44,313 bases of DNA from Phaeovulum sp. (GCF_030684035.1 NZ_JAUXPI010000021.1:1-44313); one strand, 5' to 3'. Counted from the first letter of the stretch, positions 34,936 to 44,173 are shown. Notes: a model not told the origin generated them from the letters alone. Numbers and translations are program-made.

Positions 34936-35535
34936 ATGCAGCCGGTTCTCGATCATGTGGCAATCGCGGCGGCGAGCCTTGCGGAGGGGGTCGCCTGGGT
35001 CGAGGCGCAGCTTGGGGTGCGGATGGCACCGGGCGGCGAACACCCGGCAATGGGCACCCACAACCGGCTTCTGAGCCTTGGCCCGTCGGAATATCTTGAA
35101 GTCATCGCGGTGAACCCGCAGGCGGAGCGCCCCACATATCCGCGCTGGTTCGGGCTTGACGATTTCGCCGGAGGCCCGCGTCCGGTGGCCTGGGTGCTGC
35201 GCACGGCCGATCTTGCGGCGCTGCGGCTGCCTGCGGCGGTTGGGCCGCCGATGGCGCTTCGTCGCGGCGATCTTGCCTGGCGGCTGACGGTGCCGGCAAG
35301 CGGGCAGGGGCCGTTCGACGGGCTTTACCCCGCGCTGATCGAATGGGCAGATGCGCATCCTGCGCCAAGGCTGCCCGACCTCGGGTTGCGGCTGTTGCGG
35401 CTGGAGATCAGCCACCCCGAGATTACCGCGCTTGCCGCTTCCTTGCCGGGGCGTGATGCGCGGATCGGTTTTGCCCATGGCGCACCCGCCCTGCGGCTGC
35501 GGCTGGCCACGCCCGAAGGAGAGCGCCTGCTATGA
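34936..35535 (+). CDS. VOC family (glyoxalase-like) protein
   Basis: A 199-residue protein starting [28 protein letters not shown], a beta-alpha-beta unit typical of the vicinal oxygen chelate fold, with H8 in a ligand-like position, then [21 protein letters not shown]. This is the Glyoxalase-like (PF13468-type) group, whose enzymatic role is generally unknown. Position after the mutase tempts one to call it methylmalonyl-CoA epimerase, but that enzyme is about 135-145 residues and its conserved blocks are absent. GGAGG lies before ATG 34936. Its stop overlaps the next start by 4 nt (ATGA), so the pair is co-translated. Confidence 0.8.
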   Translation: MQPVLDHVAIAAASLAEGVAWVEAQLGVRMAPGGEHPAMGTHNRLLSLGPSEYLEVIAVNPQAERPTYPRWFGLDDFAGGPRPVAWVLRTADLAALRLPAAVGPPMALRRGDLAWRLTVPASGQGPFDGLYPALIEWADAHPAPRLPDLGLRLLRLEISHPEITALAASLPGRDARIGFAHGAPALRLRLATPEGERLL

Positions 35536-36017
35536 TCCGCCCTGCCGAGCCGCGCGACCTCGCGCCCATCATGGCATTCTGGAACCCGATGATCCGCGCG
35601 ACCACGGTGACCTTTTCCAGCGAGGAAAAGACCGAAGCCGGGCTTGCGGAAATGATCGCCAGCCGCCGCGCGGCGGGGGCCGAATTTCTGGTGGCCGAGG
35701 CGGGCGGGCAGGTGCTGGGGTTAGCCACCTACGCGCAGTTTCGCGGTGGCAATGGCTATGCCCATGCGATGGAGCACACGATCATTCTTGCCCCGGCGGC
35801 GCAGGGCCGGGGGCTTGGCCGCGCGCTGATGCTGGCGCTCGAGGGCCATGCGCGGGCGGCGGGCTGCCATGTGCTGGTGGCGGGGGTTTCGGGCGAAAAC
35901 ACCGCCGGTATCGGGTTCCACGCCGCAATCGGCTTTGTCGAGACCGGGCGGATGCCGCAGGTCGGGCGCAAATTCGGCCGCTGGCTTGATCTTGTGCTGA
36001 TGCAAAAGACCCTGTGA
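35532..36017 (+). CDS. GNAT-family N-acetyltransferase
   Basis: A 161-residue acetyltransferase. The start [18 protein letters not shown] and the acetyl-CoA loop [20 protein letters not shown] (about residues 85-104), then [23 protein letters not shown], match the phosphinothricin/methionine-sulfone acetyltransferase group of GNAT enzymes. The likely role is acetylation of a small amine or amino-acid analogue; the true substrate is not readable. Translationally coupled to the VOC gene. It is followed by a 149-bp gap without a recognised element besides the possible promoter of the next gene. Confidence 0.85.
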   Translation: MIRPAEPRDLAPIMAFWNPMIRATTVTFSSEEKTEAGLAEMIASRRAAGAEFLVAEAGGQVLGLATYAQFRGGNGYAHAMEHTIILAPAAQGRGLGRALMLALEGHARAAGCHVLVAGVSGENTAGIGFHAAIGFVETGRMPQVGRKFGRWLDLVLMQKTL

Positions 36018-36166
36018 GCGACCGGGGCGCATTTCTTGGGCGAAAGGAAAGGTCATTGCAGGCGATTTCGGGGTATCTGATCAATCTCGCGTGCAGCGGC
36101 CCGGTCGGCGGGCCGCAATGCATTGAAGTGAGTGCAAGCCGCGTTTCGAGGCGCTAGACTTTCGCC

Positions 36167-36862
36167 ATGGACACGCCGGTTTCGCTCTGGACCCGAATCT
36201 CCGAGGCGCTTTCGTCGCTGGCGCGCGGCGAGGGGCTGGCAACGGTGTTCGACCGGCTGCGCACCCCGCCCGAGCGCTCAGTCGCCTTCACCATCGCGGT
36301 GATCGCGCTTGGAGCGAAGCTCGCCAAGGCCGATGGACAGGTGACGCGCGACGAGGTGGCGGCGTTCCGGCAGGTGTTCACCATTCAGCCGGAAGAAGAG
36401 GGCAATGCGGCGCGGGTTTTCAACCTCGCGCGGTCCGATGTGGCGGGGTTCGATGCCTGGGCGCGGCGGATAGCGGTAATGTTCGGCCCCGGTGCCGAGG
36501 TGCTGAAGGACCTGCTTGAAGGGTTGTTCCTGATCGCCCTTGCCGACGGCGAATATCACCCGGCGGAAGATGCCTTTCTGGCCGAGGTAGCGCGGGTGTT
36601 CGGGCTGTCGGATGCCTGTTTCCGCTCGATCCGGGCGCGGCTGGTGCCGGGGGCAGAGCCTGACCCATGGATGGTTCTGGGCGTGGCCGCGGGGACCCCC
36701 CTTCCCGATGTCCGCAAGGCCTGGCGTGCCCTGGTGCGCGAAACCCACCCCGATCGCGCCGCCGCCCGCGGCCTGCCGCCCGAGGTGGTGAAGCTGGCGG
36801 AGCGGCGGCTGATTGCAGTGAACCGCGCCTGGGAGATGATTTCGGGAAGGCGGGGCGGCTGA
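36167..36862 (+). CDS. DjlA-like protein: TerB domain plus C-terminal J domain
   Basis: A 231-residue protein. Residues about 35-160 form a TerB-like helical domain (FTIAVIALGAKLAKADGQVTRDEVAAF and LIALADGEYHPAEDAFLAEVARVFG). Residues about 165-228 are a J domain with DPWMVLGV, VRKAWRALVRETHPDRAAARG (the HPD tripeptide that stimulates DnaK) and RRLIAVNRAWEMISG. This is the domain order of DjlA, but without its N-terminal membrane anchor. The likely role is a DnaK co-chaperone. A TAGACT hexamer ends 6 nt before ATG 36167 and there is no Shine-Dalgarno. The next start directly follows the stop. Confidence 0.85.
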   Translation: MDTPVSLWTRISEALSSLARGEGLATVFDRLRTPPERSVAFTIAVIALGAKLAKADGQVTRDEVAAFRQVFTIQPEEEGNAARVFNLARSDVAGFDAWARRIAVMFGPGAEVLKDLLEGLFLIALADGEYHPAEDAFLAEVARVFGLSDACFRSIRARLVPGAEPDPWMVLGVAAGTPLPDVRKAWRALVRETHPDRAAARGLPPEVVKLAERRLIAVNRAWEMISGRRGG

Positions 36863-37870
36863 ATGCGCATTGTCACCTATAATGTCGAATGGTTCTCCAA
36901 CTTGTTCGACCGCCGTGGCAAGCTGCTTGAAGATGGCGAACCCTCATCGCGTTTCGGCGTGACGCGCGCCGAGCAACTGGGGGCGCTCGGCATTGTCTTC
37001 ACCGCGCTCAATGCCGATGCGGTGCTGATCGTCGAAGCCCCCGACCATAACAGCCGCCGCCAGACAGTGCCGATGCTGGAACGTTTCGCGCGCCATTACG
37101 GGTTGCGCACCCGCGCCGCGCTGATCGGCTATGCCAATGAAACGCAACAGGAAATTGCTCTGCTTTATGACCCGGATGTGCTTCGTGCGCGGCATGACCC
37201 GCAGGCAGACGCGGTGCCGCGCTTCGATACCAGCTACCGGATCGACCTCAGCACCGACGCCGAGCCCGAGACCGTCACCTTTTCCAAGCCGCCGCTGGAG
37301 GTGGCGGTGCTGACCAAGGCAGGCAAGCGGCTGCGCCTGATCGGGGTGCACATCAAGTCAAAGGCACCGCACGGTGCGGGCAGCCCCGAGGCAGCGGTGC
37401 GGCTGGCGATCGAGAACCGCCGCAAGCAGCTGGCGCAATGTATCTGGCTGCGCGCGCGCGTCGAGCAGCACCTTGCTGCGGGCGATGATCTGATCGTGCT
37501 TGGCGATTTCAACGATGGCCCCGGCATTGACGAGTTCGAGGGGCTGTTTGGCCGCTCCGGGGTCGAGATCGTGCTGGGTGAGGCCGCGCCACCCGCGCTG
37601 CGCCTGCGCGACCCGCATGCGCATGCGGTGCTGATGCACCCCACCGCTGCGGCCCCTACCTCGGCGCGGTTCTTTCTGCCGGAGGAGGGGCATTTTTTCA
37701 CCGCGCTGCTCGATTATGTGATGCTGTCGCCGGGGCTCTGTGCCCTCACGCCGAAATGGCGCATCTGGCACCCTTTCGACGATCCGGTCTGCTACCAGAC
37801 GCCGGAACTGCGCGAGGCGCTCCTTCAGGCATCGGATCACTTCCCGGTCAGCGTCGATCTGGCGCTTTGA
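36863..37870 (+). CDS. Endonuclease/exonuclease/phosphatase family protein
   Basis: A 335-residue soluble enzyme of the DNase I/EEP fold. The start MRIVTYNVEWFSNLFD has the first catalytic Asn; then LIVEAPDH, LIGVHIKSKAPHG, VLGDFNDGPG with the metal-binding Asp/Asn and the closing ASDHFPVSVDL with the catalytic Asp-His pair. Substrates range from DNA to phosphoesters; this one cannot be assigned. It begins immediately after the stop of the DjlA-like gene (TGAATG), so the pair is coupled. Confidence 0.85.
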   Translation: MRIVTYNVEWFSNLFDRRGKLLEDGEPSSRFGVTRAEQLGALGIVFTALNADAVLIVEAPDHNSRRQTVPMLERFARHYGLRTRAALIGYANETQQEIALLYDPDVLRARHDPQADAVPRFDTSYRIDLSTDAEPETVTFSKPPLEVAVLTKAGKRLRLIGVHIKSKAPHGAGSPEAAVRLAIENRRKQLAQCIWLRARVEQHLAAGDDLIVLGDFNDGPGIDEFEGLFGRSGVEIVLGEAAPPALRLRDPHAHAVLMHPTAAAPTSARFFLPEEGHFFTALLDYVMLSPGLCALTPKWRIWHPFDDPVCYQTPELREALLQASDHFPVSVDLAL

Positions 37871-37876
37871 GGGGCG

Positions 37877-37905
37877 CTGAAACCCGTGCCGAAACGTGCT
37901 ATGCT
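37877..37905 (+). promoter_or_regulatory. Candidate promoter giving a near-leaderless mRNA
   Basis: CTGAAA (37877-37882), 17-bp spacer and TATGCT (37900-37905), ending 6 nt before ATG 37912, which has no Shine-Dalgarno. Initiation would fall at the start codon. Confidence 0.4.
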
Positions 37906-37911
37906 GCGCCG

Positions 37912-38265
37912 ATGAAACGAATTGCCTTTGCCCTTGCCCTCGGTCTTGCCACGCCGCTTGCGGCGCAGACGCCGCCCGAGGTGCCACCCGATACCGGCTT
38001 CAGCCTGATCGAGCGCGGCGCGCAACTGCTGATGCAGCAGTTTCTCAACGAGGTCGGGCCAAGACTCGGCGAGGTGCAGGACGGGCTCGCAGAGGCAATG
38101 GCGGCGCTGGAACCGGCGCTACGCGAGCTTTTGACGATGATCGGCGATATCCGCTATTACGAGGCACCCGAGCGGCTGCCCAACGGCGATATCCTGTTGC
38201 GCCGCAAGCCCGGTGCGCCGCCGCTGCCGGTGCCGCTGGCACCGGGCGAATCGCTTGATCTCTAG
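37912..38265 (+). CDS. Small exported protein of unknown function
   Basis: A 117-residue protein with signal peptide MKRIAFALALGLATPLAAQ. The mature part is mostly one helix, SLIERGAQLLMQQFLNEVGP...MAALEPALRELLTMIGDI, followed by RYYEAPERLPNGDILLRRKPGAPPLP. The YYEAPERLPNGDILLRRK motif recurs in small periplasmic proteins of Rhodobacteraceae that are sometimes mislabelled as ATPases; no ATPase motif is present. It is convergent with ppx and overlaps its end by 4 bp. Confidence 0.75.
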   Translation: MKRIAFALALGLATPLAAQTPPEVPPDTGFSLIERGAQLLMQQFLNEVGPRLGEVQDGLAEAMAALEPALRELLTMIGDIRYYEAPERLPNGDILLRRKPGAPPLPVPLAPGESLDL

Positions 38266-39803
38266 CGCTTGATCACCACGGGCTTTGCACCCATCGACGC
38301 CGCGAGCGACAGGAAACGCGCCTCGGCGACCTCGCCATAAAGGCCCTCGCCGCGTTTGCTCAGCGCCAGTTGCAGCCGCGCCGGGTTGCGCAACAGCGCC
38401 AGTTCGCCTGCGTCTTCGGGCGAGTTGACCGAGAACATCGCGCCAAAGCGCATCGCCTTGCCCAGCACCTCCGCCTCGCGCTGCTGCGCCTCGTCCAGCA
38501 GGCCGAAGATCGGCGCAAGGTTCGATCCGGCGCGCGAATTCTTGTAGCGGTGCAGCAGCGCCAGCCCCAGAAACACCCGCTCGGGGTGCGAGAGCGCGGC
38601 CATATTGGCGCGGGTGACGTTGTCAAAACAGGATTCGGCGCGGTAATCGGGGTGCGCGCGCCAGGTGGTGTCGTGCAGCAGGCAGGCAGCGCGGATCAAC
38701 CGCATCCGCTCGGGGGGGGCATCGGCGAACAGCGGCAGAATGAACGCGCAGAGTTTCTTGCCAAAGCCAGGGGTGCGGGCCATCGCCCGTTCGGCGTGGC
38801 GGCACGCCTCCAGCAACGGGTCGCGGCGGCGCAGACGCTCGGGCATCTGCTCGTAAAGCAGGCCCTCGCGGATTCCGTAGGACGAAACGGCAAGCTCTTG
38901 CGGCGCAAAGCTTTTCACCAACTGCTGCAGCACGAGGCTGGCCAGCGGCACCAGTTCCATCCGGGCCAGCGAGGTGCCGGTGCGCGCGCGCAGCCCCTCG
39001 ATGTCATTCTCGCCGATCCAGTCCACCGTTTTGGTCACGTCTTCGGGGCTCATGCGGTATTCGTGCAGCACGGTCATCGGGTAGCGCCGCCGTTCCATGT
39101 CTAGCCGCGCAATGGCACGGCACGAGCCGCCGACAAGATAGATGCGCTGATGCGTGCGGCCCATCTTTTCGGCCAGCGATTCCAGCACCGAGGCGACATG
39201 CGCGGTTACACCCGCGGCACCGCCCTTTACCTGTTGCAACTGAAACGGGCCGATTGGGGCCGAAATTCTGGCGTGTACTTTACCTTTTGCAACAACTGCG
39301 AGTTCCATCGAGTTGCCGCCCATGTCGCAGACCAGACCTTCGGCACCGGGCCAGCCAAGCAACACGCCTTGCGCCGAAAGCCGCGCCTCCTCTTGCCCGT
39401 CGATGATCCAGAGTTTGAGCCCGGTTTGCTTTTCGACTTGCTGGACAAAGGCCAGCCCGTCTTTTGCATCGCGCACCGCAGCGGTGGCGACGCAGCTTAG
39501 CGGTGCCGCGCCCATGCTGCGCGCCAGAAGTGAAAACCGCAGTAGCGCGGCCAGTGCCCGCTCGCGGCCACGCGGATTCAGCCTGCCGGTCTCCGCCATG
39601 CCCTGGCCAAGCCCCGCCATCACCTTTTCGTTGTAGAAATAGGCCGGGCTGCGCGCCGCGCCGTCAAACACCACCATCCGCACCGAGTTCGAGCCGACAT
39701 CGACCACGCCGACGCGGCTCAGCGCGCGCACCGAGGGGTCGTCGAACAGGTTCTGCCCGAAGGGGTCCCAATCGTCGCTATGCGCTTCGGGGTCTGCAAT
39801 CAT
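38262..39803 (-). CDS. ppx: Ppx/GppA family exopolyphosphatase
   Basis: A 513-residue enzyme of the actin-like ASKHA fold. The phosphate loops are VGVVDVGSNSVRMVVFDG near the N-terminus and LVCDMGGNSMELAVV further on; ATAAVRDAKDG and the IIDGQEEARLSAQGV segment complete the Ppx signature. A C-terminal HD-like helical domain follows. It hydrolyses polyphosphate or pppGpp. The start is ATG 39803 with GGGA upstream; a frame open to 39944 overlaps ppk and is rejected. It is downstream of ppk on the same strand by 47 bp. Confidence 0.9.
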   Translation of the reverse strand: MIADPEAHSDDWDPFGQNLFDDPSVRALSRVGVVDVGSNSVRMVVFDGAARSPAYFYNEKVMAGLGQGMAETGRLNPRGRERALAALLRFSLLARSMGAAPLSCVATAAVRDAKDGLAFVQQVEKQTGLKLWIIDGQEEARLSAQGVLLGWPGAEGLVCDMGGNSMELAVVAKGKVHARISAPIGPFQLQQVKGGAAGVTAHVASVLESLAEKMGRTHQRIYLVGGSCRAIARLDMERRRYPMTVLHEYRMSPEDVTKTVDWIGENDIEGLRARTGTSLARMELVPLASLVLQQLVKSFAPQELAVSSYGIREGLLYEQMPERLRRRDPLLEACRHAERAMARTPGFGKKLCAFILPLFADAPPERMRLIRAACLLHDTTWRAHPDYRAESCFDNVTRANMAALSHPERVFLGLALLHRYKNSRAGSNLAPIFGLLDEAQQREAEVLGKAMRFGAMFSVNSPEDAGELALLRNPARLQLALSKRGEGLYGEVAEARFLSLAASMGAKPVVIKR

Positions 39804-39850
39804 CGGTCCATCCCTGGGCTTTCGGCGCTGGCTGCGCCATCTCCTAGCCG

Positions 39851-42016
39851 CTAGTCGTGCCCATGCGCAAGTTGCGGAACGTCGCGGGCCCCTGCCGATC
39901 CGCGCCCGGAAAGCGAGGGGTTTTCCATGAAGAACCGGTGGCACGAGAAGAAATCCGTTTTCCCATCAGGCAGATAGCGCAGATAGCTGCCGTCGGGTTG
40001 CAGCACCCAGCTTTGCGCCTCGTCGGCGAGGTTCGCCGCCATGATCTGATCGACAATCTGCGCCCGCACCGTCGCGTTGGTGATCTCGATCAGCGTCTCC
40101 ACCCGCCGGGTCAGGTTGCGCCCCATCCAGTCCGCCGAGGAAATGAACACCCGCTCGTGTTTCGACGGCAGGCCATGGCCGTTGCCAAAGCAGACGATCC
40201 GGCTGTGCTCCAGAAACCGCCCGACGATCGATTTGACCCGGATATTCTCGCTCAGCCCCTTGATGCCGGGCCGCACCCCGCAAATGCCGCGCACCACGAG
40301 GGTGATCTTCACCCCGGCGCGTGACGCGGCATAAAGCGCGTCGATCACCTCCGGCTCGATCAGGCTGTTCATCTTGGCCCAGATTTCGGCAGGCCGCCCG
40401 GCGCGCGCATGATCGGCCTCGGCGGCAATCATCGCCAGCAGGCGGGGTTTCAGCGAAATCGGGGAAATTGCAAGGTTTTCAAGACCTTCCGGCTGCACAT
40501 AGCCGGAAAGGTAGTTGAAAACCTTGGTCGCATCGCGCCCCAGTGCCGGGTCGCAGGTAAAAAAGCTGAGGTCGGTGTAGATGCGCGCGGTGATCGGGTG
40601 ATAATTGCCGGTGCCGTAATGGGTGTAGGTCACCAGTTGTTCGCCCTCGCGGCGCACAACGGTCGAGATCTTGGCGTGGGTCTTGTAGTTGACAAAGCCG
40701 TACACGACATGCGCGCCCGACCGCTCCAGCCGCCGCGATTGCCGGATGTTCGCCGCCTCGTCGAAGCGCGCCTTGAGTTCGACCAAAGCGGTCACCGATT
40801 TGCCCGCCTCCGCCGCCTCGCAAAGCGCGGTGACAATCGGGCTGTCGCGGCTGGTGCGATAAAGCGTCTGCTTGATTGCCAGCACATTCGGGTCGGCCGC
40901 GGCCTGGGTCAGAAATCGCACCACCATGTCGAAGGTCTCATAGGGGTGGTGCAGCAGCATGTCCTTTTGCCGGATCGCCGCGAACATGTCGCCGTCATGG
41001 TCCTGCACCCGCTCGGGCACCCTTGGGGTGAAGCTTGGCCACAGGAGTTCGGGCCGGGTGTTCAGCACCAGTTCCTTGAGGTCGGAAATGCCGAGCAGGC
41101 CCTTTACCTCGACCACCTCGTCGGGGGCCACGCCAAGCTCGTGCATCACCAGCGCGCGCAGGCCCTGCGGTGCCCCGGCGGTGATCTTCATCCGGATCAC
41201 CTGGCCGCGGCGGCGCCGTTTGAGCGCGGTTTCAAATTCACGCACCAGGTCTTCGGCCTCGTCCTCGACCTCAAGGTCGCTGTCGCGCAGCACCCGGAAG
41301 GCGCAATGCCCGATGTCCCTGTAGCCGGGAAAGAGCGAGTTGAGATGCAGCAGCAACAGTTCTTCCAGCGGCAGGAACCGCGATTCTCCGGGAAGCCGGA
41401 TGAAGCGGTCGATCTGCTGCGGAATCGGCAACAGCGCCTGCAACGACCGCCCGTCCCGCTCGCGCCGCAGCTCCAACGCAAGGCAGAAACCGGCGTTGGG
41501 AATGAACGGAAACGGGTGCGCCGGGTCGATTGCCAGCGGCGAAAGCACCGGAAACACCTTGTTCAGGAAATGCTCGGCCAGATGCGCGCGGTCACGCGCG
41601 GTCAGCTTGGCGCGGGTCAAAAGCACAATGCCTGCGGCCTGCATGTCGCGGCGGATCTGGTTCCAGACCTGTTGCTGATGCTGCATCAGGCGGCGGGCAT
41701 CGGCGTTGATCAAGATCAGTTGCTGCGCCGGGCTGAGCCCGTCATCCGAAGGCAGCGCGTTGCCTTCGCGCATCAGCTCGCGCAGGCCCGCCACCCGCAC
41801 CGTGTAGAATTCGTCAAGGTTGGTCGCCGAGATCGACAGAAACCGCAGCCGCTCCAATAGCGGCACCCGCGCATTCTCCGCCTCTTCCAGCACCCGCCAG
41901 TTGAAGGCAAGCCAGCTCATCTCGCGGTTGAAGAACCGCGACGGGCCGGAAACCACCGCCGCAGGCATGGCAACGGCGGCCGGAAACGGGGTGCGAAGGA
42001 AATCAGCCTGGGTCAT
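39851..42016 (-). CDS. ppk: Polyphosphate kinase 1
   Basis: A 721-residue enzyme that reversibly polymerises the terminal phosphate of ATP into polyphosphate. It starts with [20 protein letters not shown], the usual N domain; the catalytic His is in [10 protein letters not shown], and the second PLD-like motif in [19 protein letters not shown]. Length agrees with bacterial PPK1 (about 690-730). It may be membrane-associated. It lies 54 bp downstream of hdaA and 47 bp upstream of ppx, a typical polyP synthesis/degradation pair. Confidence 0.95.
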   Translation of the reverse strand: MTQADFLRTPFPAAVAMPAAVVSGPSRFFNREMSWLAFNWRVLEEAENARVPLLERLRFLSISATNLDEFYTVRVAGLRELMREGNALPSDDGLSPAQQLILINADARRLMQHQQQVWNQIRRDMQAAGIVLLTRAKLTARDRAHLAEHFLNKVFPVLSPLAIDPAHPFPFIPNAGFCLALELRRERDGRSLQALLPIPQQIDRFIRLPGESRFLPLEELLLLHLNSLFPGYRDIGHCAFRVLRDSDLEVEDEAEDLVREFETALKRRRRGQVIRMKITAGAPQGLRALVMHELGVAPDEVVEVKGLLGISDLKELVLNTRPELLWPSFTPRVPERVQDHDGDMFAAIRQKDMLLHHPYETFDMVVRFLTQAAADPNVLAIKQTLYRTSRDSPIVTALCEAAEAGKSVTALVELKARFDEAANIRQSRRLERSGAHVVYGFVNYKTHAKISTVVRREGEQLVTYTHYGTGNYHPITARIYTDLSFFTCDPALGRDATKVFNYLSGYVQPEGLENLAISPISLKPRLLAMIAAEADHARAGRPAEIWAKMNSLIEPEVIDALYAASRAGVKITLVVRGICGVRPGIKGLSENIRVKSIVGRFLEHSRIVCFGNGHGLPSKHERVFISSADWMGRNLTRRVETLIEITNATVRAQIVDQIMAANLADEAQSWVLQPDGSYLRYLPDGKTDFFSCHRFFMENPSLSGRGSAGARDVPQLAHGHD

Positions 42017-42070
42017 GGGGCGCTTGTGCTGCGAATTTGCGACGGTTTCGTGACACCCAGTCTGAGGCCG

Positions 42071-42745
42071 TCAGGTGCCGCTGTCCAGCACCCGCGCGGC
42101 AAGGCGGCGGCTGACCGGCACACCCTGCTGCAAAGCCGCCGCGTCAAGCCGCGCAACCACCCGCTGCGCCTCGGCCAGCGAGCGGTCGATGCGTGCCACC
42201 AGCCAGGTGATGAGCGCCGGGGTCACCGCGATCTGGCGGTCGGCAAAAAGCTTGACCAGCACCGCCGCCAGCAGCGCGTCATCGGGCGGCGCGATCTGCA
42301 CCGTCGCAAGTGCTGCCATGCGGCTTGCGAGATCGGGCAGGCCAAGGCCCCAGTCGCGCGGTGGCCGGGCAGCGGTGATGAGCAACAGCGCGCCTTCCGC
42401 CGCCGCGAGGTTGTGCAGATGAAAGAGCGCGGCCTCCGCCTCGGGGTTGCCGCCGACCGCCTCGCCATCCTCCACCACCACAGCGCGGGCGGCAACCAGC
42501 CCTGGCACCTCGGCGCGCCGCAGCGCCGCCGCGAAAACCGTCAGCGCGCCCTGCTCATCGGCCCAAAGCTGCGCCAGATGCGATTTGCCCGCACCTTCCG
42601 GCCCGATCAGCAGCATCCGCCCCTGCGGCCAGCCGCCGGGCGCATCAAGCGTGGCCAGCGCCTGCGCATTGGCGGGCGAGATGAAGAAATCCGCGCGCCC
42701 GCTGGCGCTGCGCAGCGGCAGATCGAAGGCCAACTGGCGCACCAC
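42071..42745 (-). CDS. hdaA: DnaA regulatory inactivator HdaA
   Basis: A 224-residue AAA+ protein related to DnaA and lacking the DNA-binding domain. The N-terminal QLAFDLPL is a sliding-clamp-binding motif; Walker A is LIGPEGAGKSH; Walker B-like is VVVEDGEAV; a sensor region follows around TAARPPRDWGLGLPDLASRMAA. With the beta-clamp it promotes ATP hydrolysis by DnaA after initiation, preventing over-replication, as studied in Caulobacter. The GTG start at 42745 sits directly after the stop of the AI-2E transporter gene (TGAGTG), so the two are coupled. Confidence 0.92.
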   Translation of the reverse strand: MVRQLAFDLPLRSASGRADFFISPANAQALATLDAPGGWPQGRMLLIGPEGAGKSHLAQLWADEQGALTVFAAALRRAEVPGLVAARAVVVEDGEAVGGNPEAEAALFHLHNLAAAEGALLLITAARPPRDWGLGLPDLASRMAALATVQIAPPDDALLAAVLVKLFADRQIAVTPALITWLVARIDRSLAEAQRVVARLDAAALQQGVPVSRRLAARVLDSGT

Positions 42746-43828
42746 TCAGGCGTCCTCGTCGGTGGCTTCATCGGGGTGCCCCAGCCCCTGAAAAAGCCGA
42801 CTTGCCTGATAGCGCTCAATGGCAAAGCGCACCAGCACCCCGATCATCGCCGCAAACGGCACCGCCACCAGCATGCCGACGAAACCGAAAGCCGAGCCAA
42901 AGGCCGACAGCGCGAAAATCAGCCAAAGCGGGTGCAGGCCCACCGAAGACCCCACCAGTTTCGGCGTCACCATGTTGCCTTCCAGAAACTGGCCGAGCAC
43001 GAAGATGCCCGCGACAATGCCGATGCTCACCCAGTCGCCCCAGAACTGGAAGAGTGCCAGCCCCAGCGCCAGCACGCCGCCGATCAGCGCGCCGACATAG
43101 GGGATAAAGGTGATCGCCCCGGCCGCCGCGCCCACCAGCAACCCGAACTGCAACCCCGCCAGCATCAGTGTGATCGCGTAGAAGGTGCCCAGGATCAGGC
43201 AGACCGAAACCTGCCCGCGCAGGAACCCCGCCATCACCCGGTCGATCTCGCTGGCAAGGCGGCGGATCACCGGGGCATGCTCGCGTGGCAGCAGGTTGTC
43301 GATGCGGGCCACCATCCGGTCCCAGTCGAGCAGCATGTAGAACGCGACCACCGGCACCACCACCACGAACACCACCGCGCTGAGCACGCTGATCGCCGAG
43401 CTGAGCACGCCCTTGACCAATTCGCCGCCGCGCGCCTTGATCACCTCGCCAATCGCAATGAGCGTGTCGCGCACCACCGAACCTTCGTCCATGATGCCGG
43501 GAAAGCGCGCCGTCAGGAACGCCTGCAAGCGGTTGAAGATGTCGGGGGCGGTTTCGATCAGCTGCACCGACTGGCGGATCAGCGTCGGCAGCACCAAAAG
43601 CCCGACCACCACGAAGCCGGTGGAAAGCAAGAGCGCAATGACCGAGGTCGCCGCAACCCGGCTCATCCCCGCGCGCTGCAGCCGGTCGGCCACCGGATCC
43701 ATGAAATAGGCCAAGGCACCGCCGGTCAGGAACGGCAGGATCACCGAGCCAAGCCCCCAGAGCGCCGCCAGCAAAGCCACCAGCGCAAGGCTCCAGTAGG
43801 TCATCTGATGGCGGACGGGCAGGGCCAT
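42746..43828 (-). CDS. AI-2E family transporter (putative permease)
   Basis: A 360-residue inner-membrane protein with about eight spans of the UPF0118/AI-2E exporter family: ALAYFMDPVADRLQRAGMSR near the N-terminus, FITFIPYVGALIGGVLALG-like segment (AITFIPYVGALIGG) and GQFLEGNMVTPKLVGSSVGLHPLWLIFALSAFG in the C-terminal half. Some members are Na+/H+ antiporters or permeases; AI-2 export in alphaproteobacteria is unproved. ATG 43828 with GAGGAG upstream is chosen over 43882. First gene of a probable transporter-hdaA unit, with ppk-ppx following. Confidence 0.9.
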   Translation of the reverse strand: MALPVRHQMTYWSLALVALLAALWGLGSVILPFLTGGALAYFMDPVADRLQRAGMSRVAATSVIALLLSTGFVVVGLLVLPTLIRQSVQLIETAPDIFNRLQAFLTARFPGIMDEGSVVRDTLIAIGEVIKARGGELVKGVLSSAISVLSAVVFVVVVPVVAFYMLLDWDRMVARIDNLLPREHAPVIRRLASEIDRVMAGFLRGQVSVCLILGTFYAITLMLAGLQFGLLVGAAAGAITFIPYVGALIGGVLALGLALFQFWGDWVSIGIVAGIFVLGQFLEGNMVTPKLVGSSVGLHPLWLIFALSAFGSAFGFVGMLVAVPFAAMIGVLVRFAIERYQASRLFQGLGHPDEATDEDA

Positions 43829-43868
43829 GGGGTCTCCTCGGGCGGCTCGCCGCAGCATCGCGCAAAGA

Positions 43869-43944
43869 AGGGGGGGTGGCAAGGTGGGGCGGGGGTTAGG
43901 GGGAGGGGGGAGGGGGAGGGGGAGGGGTGTAGGCGGAGGGGTCG
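43869..43944 (+). repeat. G-tract region with (GGGGGA)n-like repeats
   Basis: A run of G-blocks (seven G, then GGTGGGGCGGGGG, TTAGGGGGAGGGGGGAGGGGGAGGGGG AGGGG in broken form) with single A/T interruptions. At least five GGGG+ tracts within 40 bp satisfy G-quadruplex patterns. On the minus strand it encodes the Pro-rich tail (TPPPPPPPSP) of the pentapeptide remnant and then leads towards the AI-2E gene start at 43828. Confidence 0.75.
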
Positions 43945-44173
43945 ACTTGCCATTTGCGCCATTCGGTGAGAAAATCGAGCCTAGTCCACTCCTGCACTGG
44001 CCAATGTGCAGGGCGAAAAAGATGCGGCGGCAAAATTACAGTGGCGTCGCCGAAGGCAGAGTTTATCTGCGCCTGCGAAAGAGACGAGGCTGAGTAGTCA
44101 GTATTCCAAAGCGCGGCACCTTCGAGTTTGGCGTTGCTGAAATCGGTCCACTCGTCAACTCTTGCTCCTCTTA
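43896..44173 (-). pseudogene. Pentapeptide-repeat protein, C-terminal remnant
   Basis: About 92 residues from LRGARVDEWTDFSNAKLEGA, which has the AxLxx periodicity of pentapeptide repeats, through SLSQAQINSAFGDATVILP and RPAHWPVQEW to FLTEWRKWQVDPSAY and a poly-Pro tail. The FGDA(T/S)V.LP...RPAHW and EWRKW...DP.AYTPPP blocks are a familiar C-terminus of alphaproteobacterial pentapeptide proteins. The frame formally extends to an ATG at 44255, but residues upstream of about 44174 (MPFARKRCPSDAQ...) are unlike the family and coincide with a mobile-element-like sequence. The N-terminal part is therefore lost or displaced. Confidence 0.7.

Noticed and set aside
34936-35535. Methylmalonyl-CoA epimerase
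   Set aside because: The context after mcm fits, but the protein is 199 residues instead of about 140 and lacks the epimerase blocks; only the general VOC start HVAIA is shared.
38520-38540. tRNA-like GGTTCGATCC segment
   Set aside because: It lies inside ppx with no acceptor or anticodon stems around it. No tRNA was found anywhere in the window.
43869-43944. CRISPR-like repeats in the G-rich tract
   Set aside because: The units are 5-6 bp homopurine runs without spacers; this is simple-sequence DNA.
42026-43969. A 647-codon plus-strand frame opposite hdaA and the AI-2E transporter
   Set aside because: Its composition is His/Gln/Arg-heavy and repetitive; both minus-strand genes have recognised domains and ribosome sites.
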